From: Symbiodinium natans
Lineage: Eukaryota; Sar; Dinophyceae; Suessiales; Symbiodiniaceae
Reading direction: 5' to 3'
NCBI GenBank assembly: GCA_905221605.1
Contig: CAJNDS010002805.1
Coordinates: 1-64,000, forward strand
Length of the DNA: 64,000 bases
Under the pieces are notes generated by a model, which made no database searches, was not told the origin of the DNA, and saw only the letters and a program-made list of their open reading frames with translations. Below are positions 57,252 through 64,000 of this stretch, piece by piece. Positions within the stretch are counted from its first letter, which is position 1; each line of letters opens with the position of its first letter. A program made the translations under genes and the position numbers.

Positions 57252-57302
57252 CACTGAAGCCAGCGAGGCTGCTGCCGTCAAACAAACCCAAGGCCCTCCA
57301 GT
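57252..57302 (-). CDS. Exon: DWRALGLFDGSSLAGFSV
   Basis: Acceptor GTCCCAG. FDGSSxxGF is reminiscent of the glutamine synthetase N-terminal domain, but nothing else of that enzyme was found near, so the resemblance may be chance. Confidence 0.45.
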
Positions 57303-57310
57303 CTGGGACC

Positions 57311-57384
57311 AACCCTAAACCCTAAACCCTAAACCCTAAACCCTAAACCCTAAACCCTAGACCCTAAACCCTAAACCCTAAACC
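57311..57384 (-). repeat. Telomeric tract (CCCTAAA)n
   Basis: Ten units, one CCCTAGA. Confidence 0.97.
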
Positions 57385-57412
57385 TCCAGGAAAAGCTGGG
57401 AATCTTGGTAGG

Positions 57413-57466
57413 CCAGTAGGGAACCCAGAACAAAAAAGGGGTAAAGGGTACCACTGGGCTACCAAG
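57413..57466 (+). repeat. Family D element, internally deleted
   Basis: CTTGGTAGGCCAGTAGG ... GGTACCACTGGGCTACCAAG; only 54 bp, the two ends plus a short centre. Confidence 0.8.
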
Positions 57467-57571
57467 GCATAAAGTTTAGGGTTGAGGGTTTTAGGGTTTA
57501 TTGTTCAGGGTTTTATTGTCCAGGGTTTAGGGTTCAGGGTTTAGTGACTCCCTTTGGCTGCGAGATCTAGC

Positions 57572-57621
57572 CTGAGCTGCTAGCGCTAAAGACAGCCTTG
57601 GCCGCAGAGACCTTGCGATGA
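57572..57621 (-). CDS. Exon: HRKVSAAKAVFSASSS
   Basis: 50 nt. Acceptor ATAACAG, GC donor (GCTCAG then GCTAGA). Confidence 0.55.
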
Positions 57622-58009
57622 CTGTTATGAAGGGGTTTAGGGCTTTCGGCTTGGGGTTTAGAGCTTAGAGTCTTTGTCTAGGGTTTGGGGTTTAGAATTA
57701 TACGAGTAGGGTTTATGGGGTTCACAGGGTTTATCGGGCTCTATTTTAAGGGCACCAATATTTAGGGACCGTGCAGCTTCCCTTCGAGTTTTGGCGTTGG
57801 GGACTGGGGTTCAATTCGGGTATAGTGATTCGGGTTTTGGGGTTTTGGGTTTAGGGTTTCAGGTTTGGAGCGTATAGGGCTTGGGGCTAAGGGTTTCGAG
57901 TTAGGGGGGGGAGGGGCGGGATGTTGAGTTTACTACAAACCCTAAACCCTAAACCCTAAATCCTAAACCCTAAACCCTAAACCCTAAACCCCAAACCCTA
58001 AACCCAAAG

Positions 58010-58045
58010 CGTGCTCGAGGTGCAGTTTCGGCACGGTCCCTGGTG
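58010..58045 (-). CDS. Short exon candidate: TVPKLHLEHA
   Basis: Acceptor CACCAG; CCCTAAA tract directly below. Confidence 0.4.
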
Positions 58046-58069
58046 TTCGGGGTTGATGGTTTCACGTTG

Positions 58070-58450
58070 AACCCTATACCCTCCGTAAACCCTAGAAACG
58101 CCTGTGAACACGTTGCAAAGCCCGCCAAAAACCCTATAAACCCTGTAAAGCCCTATAAAGCCTCAAAAAACCCTGCAAAACATTCTGGCCTCGGGGCCTA
58201 AACCCCCCCAAAACCCGACAAACCCCATAAACCGTACATCCGACACCTTCAGGGAGGCCCCTGCAGCCCAAAAAACAACCCAAGATCCCTAAACACCCTA
58301 CAAGCCCTGTAAACCCTATAAACCCTCAAGCAATACACAATCCTGCAGAACCCTATAGAACCCATTGCCAAACCCAAAGCTTCACATCCTAAACCCACAA
58401 AAGCCCCCGCAGCCAAATCCAACCCAACACCCTGAAGCGAAAATTGAGCC
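58070..58450. other. Degenerate C-rich heptamers, no gene
   Basis: AACCCTATAAACC-like text. The minus-strand open frame is a translation of degenerate repeats. Confidence 0.5.
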
Positions 58451-58599
58451 ACGAGGCTTGGGGTCTCGGATTTTCGTTTGGGGTTTACGGTTGTGGGTTA
58501 CGAAAAGTGCACATTGGTTTATGGCTTAGGGCTTAGAGGGGCGAAGGGCTTAGGACTTAGGGTTTGGGGTTTAGGGCTTAGGGTTAAGACTACGAAACG

Positions 58600-58860
58600 G
58601 GAAAACATGCCTATGAAAAGCTGAACTCGTTACTAGTCCTCTATTCGCAGACGCTCAAGCTTCAGAAGGCTTTTTCGAGACGTCACAGGTGAATTCCAAT
58701 AGTCAATCGGCTTTTCAACCGTTTTAAAGTTCTTGAAGTCGTTTACACAAAACCAAGCCACACACACACACACTTACTTGACATCAAGCCACGCAGCACC
58801 ACTTCAGAACACTTGCCAACACAAACAACGCAGGAAGCGAACCAAGGTCTTCTAATGCCC
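58600..58860. other. Repeat-poor stretch, no gene seen
   Basis: Ordinary-looking sequence with a short (CA)n near 58768-58782. No supported exon. Confidence 0.35.
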
Positions 58861-59353
58861 CTTAAACCCCAACCCTAATCCCTAAACCCGAAACCCGTAA
58901 CCCTAACCCCCCCTAAACCCCGAATCCCTTCTTCATTGTCCAAGTACAATCTACCAAAACAAGGTCCAAAAAACCTCAACCCTAAGCTCTAAACCCCTAA
59001 ACCCCTATGTCCCAAACACCCTAAACCCCAAACGCTCAAGACCCTAAACCCTAAGCCCTAAACTCTCACAAAAATGCGCCAAGCTGCGTTGAGACCACCT
59101 CAGGGAGTTGAAAGGGAACCGGGTTAGGGTTCAGCTGGGCATGGGTTTAGGGTTCAGGGCATAGGGCATGGGGAGTAGAGCGTAGGGCTTCGGGTTTAGG
59201 GCGAATCTGCGGAAGAGATGAGCTTAGGCTCGAGGGTCTCGGGCCGAACCCTGGACCCGAAGCCCTCGCAAATGACGCCTAGGGTGAGGGGTTTAGGGTT
59301 TCGCCTTAAACCTTAAACCCCTAACCCGCAAATTCCAGGGTTCAGGGCTTTGG

Positions 59354-59418
59354 GCGAAAAGATTTCGCAACACGGCTCTTGCAGGCACTGAGACTCGAAA
59401 CGATCACGTCAAAACCGA
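59354..59418 (-). CDS. Exon: GFDVIVSSLSACKSRVAKSF
   Basis: Good acceptor (GATTTTTTCAG). Clear coding character. Confidence 0.6.
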
Positions 59419-59509
59419 CTGAAAAAATCTCTAAGCCCCGAACCCTAAATGCCCTCAATGCACGGAAGTCACACAGCCCTAAAAGCCTAAATCTCTTAGC
59501 CGTGTAGTT

Positions 59510-59615
59510 TGGGATATTCCCCACATATACTAACAATCCTTAACAGGGATTACAGTACCCCCAAACTATTATAATCCCTACTAAGGGCTGTTAGTATCAG
59601 GGGGAACATCCCAAC
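59510..59615 (+). repeat. Family B element, copy 5
   Basis: GGGATATTCCCCACATATACTAACAATCCTTAACAGGG ... CTACTAAGGGCTGTTAGTATCAGGGGGAACATCCCAA; full-length inverted repeat. Confidence 0.92.
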
Positions 59616-59710
59616 CTATCACTGCAAATAAAGCCCCTAAACCCTAAACCCTAAACACTCAACCCTAAACCCTAAACCCTATAAACCCTAAACCCCCTAA
59701 ACGCCCTCCT

Positions 59711-59790
59711 GAAGGCCTAGACTGCTCTCGGACCCCCCGCTCGCTTCGCTCTCGAAGCCACAGGCGATGGCAAAAGGACCCGGCGTGCTC
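59711..59790 (-). CDS. Exon: STPGPFAIACGFESEASGGS
   Basis: Acceptor AGCAGCAG. Continues ESSLGLQEG, with a GT donor possible after GG. CCCTAAA below, TTTAGGG above. Confidence 0.6.
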
Positions 59791-59931
59791 CTGCTGCTGG
59801 TTTAGGGGGGGGGGGGGGGGGTTTAGGGTTTAGGGTTTAGGGCTTAGGGCTTAGGGTTTAAGGTCCAGGGTTGAGGGTTTACGGTTTAGGGTTTGAGGTT
59901 TAAGCTTTAGCAAATTTGAAGGGCTCAAAAC

Positions 59932-59990
59932 TGGGATGTTCCCCGTTATACTAACAATCCTTCATAGGGATTATAGTAGGGGGTACCTTC
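59932..59990 (+). repeat. Family B element, half copy
   Basis: GGGATGTTCCCCGTTATACTAACAATCCTTCATAGGGATTATAGTAGGGGGTACC; the second arm is missing. Confidence 0.8.
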
Positions 59991-60068
59991 TTCCCGGTTA
60001 AGAGTAACCTCGAAACAAAAAGGGGGGAGGCGTTGGGGAGGTGTTTGGGGAGGGGACGCATCCAGGTG

Positions 60069-60116
60069 GAGCTGTCCCAACCCCCCATCGAGGAGGCTCG
60101 AAGGGGGGGTTGGGAA
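60069..60116. repeat. Hairpin TCCCAACCCCCC/GGGGGGGTTGGGA
   Basis: Near-perfect 12-13 bp arms around a 20-bp loop; inside a repeat-poor stretch without a supported gene. Confidence 0.7.
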
Positions 60117-60439
60117 TCATGATTTTGGTGCATAACGGCTGTCTTAGTCTGTCCGAGTCGAAACGCCTCATCCTTCCGAGCACATCACCCTTCCATCACT
60201 CCCCGACAAGCAAAACCTGGCATCATGCATTTTCAGTCGAAATGGCTCACCCCTGATGCAAACTCTCATTTTTGACCCGGCATTTTCATAGGCCACTCAG
60301 ACGCTTCGGTCACAACGGATTGTCCCAAGAAGCGCGCTGACACGACCAAGCTTGCTTTCAAAGCAACAAAAGTCCAGACACTCGCTGGCATAGCTCCTCA
60401 GATTACCCGCATAACCCTACCCTGCCCCAAAACGCTGAA

Positions 60440-60708
60440 ACACATAAGGACAATGAAGGACAGAACCCGTTACAAACGAAGCTTCTTGCGAAATCTGACC
60501 CGACGACATTTGGGCGGGTCGGCGATTCACATAGGTTTCGCAGGCTTCTCGCTTTTTCATCTGCCTGGACAGTCGACTGCGTGGCATTGCAGGGCTCTGG
60601 TCCTGCTGAGGCTTCGGTCTCAGCACCTGCGGCTTCGGGACAGCGCAAGTGACCGTTCCAATACGCAGAAACCAAATCGCGGGAGGTAGCCCCCCTCACG
60701 CGTGGCAT
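60440..60708 (-). CDS. Coding-like stretch, frame uncertain
   Basis: Minus-strand frames overlap: SRDLVSAYWNGHLRCPEAAG / KKREACETYVNRRPAQMSSG. May be a longer exon or an element remnant; also open on the plus strand. Confidence 0.3.
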
Positions 60709-60869
60709 CGCCCATCCTTGGGATTTTTTTTGGGGACTAGTCTGGCACCTGCAAGCGCAGAAACCCTAAACCCTCAACCCTATAAGCCCTAAACCCTAAC
60801 AGTCAAAACATGCAGACATGCGAGAACACTTGCGAGGATCGTGGTGCACTTGCTCTACTCCTCCCAGTG

Positions 60870-60910
60870 AGCTGCGGCCTTGGACACGCTTTTGGTGCCC
60901 TTTTTGGTTC
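60870..60910 (-). CDS. Short exon candidate with stop: SVSKAAAHWEE
   Basis: Minus strand, TAG after EE. The plus strand offers LALLLP and a GTGAGC donor at the same place. Ambiguous. Confidence 0.25.
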
Positions 60911-61010
60911 AATAGGGCTTATGATAAGGGAGCCCAAACCCCCAAAAAGGGAACAAGGGCCTAAAAACGGGGCCTTGAGAGTTAGAAGAGGGTTTTGAGG
61001 GTCATTCTAG

Positions 61011-61267
61011 TATAGTTACGAAGGGACTATAAGGGAATAAATACTATGATTAGACCCGGGAGTAACCTAGGAATAAAAAACGTGCCCTTTTTGGTTTTAA
61101 GGGGATGATAAGGGAACCCCAACCCGAAAAAAAGGAAAAAAGTGCCTACTCCCGGTCCTAGAAAACCCCGAATTCCTAAAACCCTCGAAGTCCCCCAAAC
61201 TTCCACACCCGAAAGCCCTAACCCCTGTCAACCCTTAGTAATTATTCCGACCCCTTGATTACTCTGG
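61011..61267 (+). repeat. Family E element split by family A
   Basis: CTAGTATAGTTACGAAGGGACTATAAGGGAATAAATACTA (61011-61050) continues as TTAGTAATTATTCCGACCCC (61231-61250) and TGATTACTCTGGG. The family A copy and about 70 bp of C-rich text lie between. Confidence 0.75.
61051..61161 (+). repeat. Family A element, copy 5 (nested)
   Basis: TAGACCCGGGAGTAACCTAGGAATAAAAAA ... GTGCCTACTCCCGGTCCTAG; best-preserved inverted ends (TAGxACCGGGAGTA). Confidence 0.92.
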
Positions 61268-61319
61268 GCCCGAGCATCGTGGGAGAATGCCCGGGTCCAG
61301 TCAAGGCATGGTTTGGGGT

Positions 61320-61412
61320 GTGGGGTTTGGGGTTTGGGGTTTAGGGTTTAGGGTTTGGGGTTTAGGGTTTGGGGTTTAGGGTTTGGGGTTTAGGGTTTAG
61401 GGTTTGGGGGTT
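61320..61412 (+). repeat. TTTAGGG/TTTGGGG mixed tract
   Basis: About 13 units alternating between the two forms. Confidence 0.95.
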
Positions 61413-61457
61413 TAGGGGTCCAGGGACTTGGGAGACTTTAGGGGTTCAGGGCATGGC

Positions 61458-61487
61458 AAGCTCCCAGCCCCGAAGAGCCCACCGGAA
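61458..61487 (-). CDS. Exon: FRWALRGWEL
   Basis: 30 nt, phase 0. Acceptor AGCTGCAG, GC donor (GAGCTT then GCCATG). Confidence 0.5.
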
Positions 61488-61504
61488 CTGCAGCTACGCC
61501 CTAA

Positions 61505-61765
61505 AGGCCCAAAAACCTGAAGACCCTAAGACCCTAAAACCGCAAAAAACCCTAGAACCCTAAGACCCTAAAAGCCCTAAAAGCCCTAAAATACTAAACC
61601 CTAAAACCCTAAAACCGTAAAACCCGAAAACCCTAAAACCCTAAAACCCTGAAACCCTAAAACCCTAAAACCCTGAAACGCTGAAACCATAAAACCCAAA
61701 AGCCCCAAACCATAAGGGCCCTAAAGGCCCTGAAGGTCCTAAAGGCCCGAAAAACCCTACAGCCC
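61505..61765 (-). repeat. Degenerate CCCTAAAA/CCCTGAAA array
   Basis: About 30 irregular 7-9-mers of the ACCCTAAA type. Confidence 0.9.
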
Positions 61766-61786
61766 TGAAAGCCCTCAGCCCTGCAA

Positions 61787-61822
61787 TCCTGCGGGGGGCC
61801 TTCTCGAGGTTGAGGCGAAGGG
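61787..61822 (-). CDS. Short exon candidate: LRLNLEKAPRRIAGL
   Basis: Minus-strand island between C-rich and G-rich arrays. Confidence 0.45.
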
Positions 61823-61848
61823 TTGGGTTTAGGGTCATTTGGGTCGAT

Positions 61849-62188
61849 AACCCTAAACCCTAAACCCTAAACCCTAAAACCCTAAAACCCTAAAAGCCTA
61901 AAACCCTAAAACCCTAAAACCCTAAAACCCTAAAACCCTAAAACCCTAAAACCCTAAAACCCTAAAACCCCTAAAACCCCTAAAACCCTAAAACCCTAAA
62001 ACCCCTAAACCCCTAAACCCCTAAAACCCTAAAACCCTAAAACCCTAAAACCCTAAATACCCTAAAACCCTAAAACCCTAAAACCCTAAAACCCTAAAAC
62101 CCTAAAACCCTAAATACCCTAAAACCCTAAAACCCTAAAACCCTGAACCCTAAAACCCTAAAACCCTAAACCCTAAAACCCTAAACCC
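61849..62188 (-). repeat. Long CCCTAAAA octamer array
   Basis: About 42 units, mostly CCCTAAAA (TTTTAGGG on the other strand) with a few CCCCTAAA and CCCTAAATA variants. The longest array in the window. Confidence 0.98.
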
Positions 62189-62243
62189 TGCCTAGGGTGT
62201 TCGGTCCAGGGTCACAACTTCAGTCGCTGATCAAAGGGTCCTT

Positions 62244-62302
62244 AGGAGCTTGCGCAAATCCTCCGAGCGGTTCACCTCCCCTCCTCGCGGCGCGCAAGGC
62301 TT
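62244..62302 (-). CDS. Exon: APRGGEVNRSEDLRKLLR
   Basis: Acceptor CCAAAG; open to a TGA after TL. Bracketed by the CCCTAAAA array below and the TTTTGGGG array above. Confidence 0.55.
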
Positions 62303-62310
62303 TGGGAATT

Positions 62311-62412
62311 TAGGGTTTTGGGGTTTTGGGGTTTTGGGGTTTTGGGGTTTTGGGGTTTGGGGGTTTGGGGGTTTTGGGGTTTGGGGGTTTGGGGGTTTTG
62401 GGGTTTTGGGTT
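62311..62412 (+). repeat. TTTTGGGG octamer array
   Basis: About 12 units of TTTTGGGG with TTTGGGGG variants. Confidence 0.97.
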
Positions 62413-62477
62413 GTGCGGCTTGGCGGTTTGGTGGCGATGGGGCCCCTTGGGATGAAGGTTTAGGGGATTTTTGGGGG

Positions 62478-62608
62478 TAGCTTTTCATTGCTGCTGCCGT
62501 GCGTTGCTTCTGTACCAGCACGACTGTGTTGCGAAGTATGGTGGAGTGACACTTCCCTGTGCTGGAAGAACCGCGCCCCCTCCCACCCACCTCAGCCTGT
62601 TCATGGAT
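62478..62608 (-). CDS. Coding-like island, strand uncertain
   Basis: Minus strand reads KCHSTILRNTVVLVQKQRTA; plus strand reads DCVAKYGGVTLPCAGRTAPP and continues open past 62700. Neither is recognised. Confidence 0.3.
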
Positions 62609-62801
62609 CATATCATGTCATCGCTGGTATGCGATTGGACTGCTGTCAGATGGATCCAAACACAGATATATGCAGAAACCCAACCTGAAACATTGCAGAT
62701 ACATCGAAAACTCCACCTCGCACCTAAACCCCTAAACCCTAAAGCCCAAACCCCCCAGCCCATAACTCCCGAACTCTGCCGTGCCGGAAGCCTGGCGTCA
62801 C

Positions 62802-62849
62802 CCGCTCCCGCTTGAGGAAATCAAGGATCTGATCCTTCTTGATCACGCC
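62802..62849 (-). CDS. Exon: GVIKKDQILDFLKRER
   Basis: 48 nt, phase 0 both ends. Acceptor ATCTGCAG, GT donor (GAGCGG then GTGACG). Clear coding character. Confidence 0.7.
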
Positions 62850-63043
62850 CTGCAGATTGGAGTTTCGGGTTCAAGAGTTCATCAGTAAACCCTCGCTCCT
62901 AAACCCGAACCCCAAACCCGAAAACCCCAAGCCTTAAACCTTAAACCCTAAACCCTAAACCCAAAAACCATCCCTTGACTGCACCCGTTGCAAAAATTTC
63001 AGCGGTTCAGGGTTCAGAGGGTCAAGCTCTCCAGGGCTGACGG

Positions 63044-63100
63044 TGGCACCCTTTTTCCGCGCGGCTACGGCGTGGATGTCTTCCCCGCAGTGTCGACCCC
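63044..63100 (-). CDS. Exon candidate: CGEDIHAVAARKKGATVS
   Basis: Minus strand; other frames are open as well. Confidence 0.35.
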
Positions 63101-63146
63101 AGGAGACGCCTCAGCAGCGAAGCGCGATAGGGGGGACTAGAATGCA

Positions 63147-63290
63147 AGGAGGGGCCCCCTTACTATACTAACTACAGTTAAGGGACTTATAACCTAAGTT
63201 AGGATCCTTATAACCCAATTTAGGATCCTTATAGCCCAATTTAGGGTTCTTATAACTCTACTTATAACTAGGGGGGGCCCCTCCTTGTAG
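63147..63290 (+). repeat. Family C element, copy 5
   Basis: AAGGAGGGGCCCCCTTACTATACTAACTACAGTTAAGGG ... CTAGGGGGGGCCCCTCCTTGTAG; nearly identical to the copy at 55760. Confidence 0.95.
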
Positions 63291-63361
63291 GGTCTTGGAG
63301 AGGGGCCAATGTTCCGACCCCCTATAGTGGGGCTGAGGAATTGGAGTCGAGAGGAAAGAGA

Positions 63362-63480
63362 GGGTTTAGGGTTTAGGGTTTAGGGTTTGGGGTTTAGGGT
63401 TTAGGGTTTAGGGTTTAGGGTTTAGGGTTTAGGGTTTAGGGTTTAGGGTTTAGGGTTTAGGGTTTAGGGTTTAGGGTTTC
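63362..63480 (+). repeat. Telomeric tract (TTTAGGG)n
   Basis: About 17 units, one TTTGGGG. Confidence 0.98.
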
Positions 63481-63596
63481 TAGTCTCTATGGTTTAGGGT
63501 TTAGGGTTCGGAGTCCCCGGGGAAAAAGCCCCCCTTCTCAATCGGCAGGGCTTAGGATTTAGGGTTTAGGGTTCACGGTTCAGGGATGGCAGTGCT

Positions 63597-63698
63597 TTCG
63601 AACTTCCGTTCCATGTCCTTCACTTTCCAAGCCGCATGTCTCAAGACACTCCCATCGGCATCCTCCCCCACGTTGGCGATGCTGCTGATCGACTGCTG
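63597..63698 (-). CDS. Exon: SISSIANVGEDADGSVLRHA
   Basis: About 100 nt. Acceptor TTGCTGCAG, possible GC donor (CGAAA then GCACTG). Continues AWKVKDMERKFE. Strongly coding; family unknown. Confidence 0.68.
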
Positions 63699-63948
63699 CA
63701 GCAAGCCTTAGCATCATGGGCGGCTCCTAATTAAAAAGATGAATTCGTAGGCAATGTTGGCCCTTTAAACCCGAGGGTTTTTAGGGTTTGGGGTTTAGGC
63801 CCCCAAAAAGATGACTCTCTGAAACCCAAATCAAGGGAAGCGCAAAAAACTCACTCAGTTGGGTCCAACCCGAACCCTAAACCCTAAACCCGAGAATAGT
63901 TTAGGGTTTACCAGGCCCTAGACTGGGCCCCCTAAATCCTAAAAACCC

Positions 63949-63977
63949 TGTAGCTAAGCTCCAGCAGCTCCCGGGTT
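63949..63977 (-). CDS. Short exon candidate: LLELSY
   Basis: Minus strand reads TRELLELSYR near the window edge; GT/AG context incomplete. Confidence 0.35.
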
Positions 63978-64000
63978 GATAGGGTTTAGGGTTTTCGGGT

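Noticed and set aside
57252-57302. Glutamine synthetase gene
   Set aside because: Only FDGSSxxGF matches; no other part of the enzyme appears in neighbouring islands.
61849-62188. CRISPR array
   Set aside because: Units are 8 bp without spacers; the sequence is eukaryotic.
2345-63480. Window being a chromosome end (true telomere)
   Set aside because: Tracts are short, occur dozens of times in both orientations and are separated by exons and other elements, so they are internal.

Overview
The window looks like nuclear DNA of a eukaryote, most probably a dinoflagellate. Three things point there. Plant/alveolate-type telomeric heptamers (TTTAGGG on one strand, CCCTAAA on the other) are scattered through all 64 kb as dozens of short internal tracts in both orientations. 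Every recognisable coding piece is tiny (16 to about 130 nt). Splice donors in the best gene are mostly GC, with two GA and one clear GT, all paired with AG acceptors. No ribosomal RNA, tRNA, CRISPR array or bacterial operon was seen. The taxonomic call is an inference; the heptamers and splice sites are read directly.

The long open frames in this window are mostly artefacts of the repeats (7-mer and 10-mer arrays stay open in several frames). The real coding signal lies in the short non-repetitive islands between telomeric tracts. Read on the minus strand, island after island from 64 kb down to about 3 kb gives a plausible exon with AG acceptor and GT/GC donor. This suggests one strand of consecutive genes, or very long genes, transcribed right to left.

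Best-resolved gene: a JmjC-domain (cupin-fold Fe(II)/2-oxoglutarate) oxygenase, minus strand, 20753 down to 7195. At least 15 exons can be placed, almost all joining in phase: the N-terminal motif [11 protein letters not shown], the loop [26 protein letters not shown], the metal-binding His-X-Asp split over a 16-nt microexon and the next exon, [28 protein letters not shown] with the third metal-binding His, VRNLDDI and MNYVD, then a stop. Its 5' end (above 20753) and one junction (10981 to 8391) are not resolved.

Other in-phase exon chains, of unrecognised proteins, lie at 30427-28294 (five exons, all GC donors), 43276-42264 (three exons) and 39363-38441 (four exons). Many single exon candidates fill the rest. 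A decayed reverse-transcriptase fragment lies at 17843-18172.

Between exons the DNA consists of telomeric tracts and variants (TTTAGGGG, TTTGGGG, TTTTGGGG, TTCAGGG, TTATATAGGG), homopolymer runs, and at least seven families of short (about 60-150 bp) dispersed elements, many with terminal inverted repeats. These are called A to I here and look like MITEs. In several places one family is inserted in or abutted to another.

The most interesting structure is the arrangement. Most exons are bracketed by telomeric tracts in opposite orientation, so on the gene strand introns tend to begin with (TTTAGGG)n and end with (CCCTAAA)n. Such introns could fold back on themselves, with G-triplets by the donor and a C-rich, branch-point-like CTAAAC array by the acceptor.
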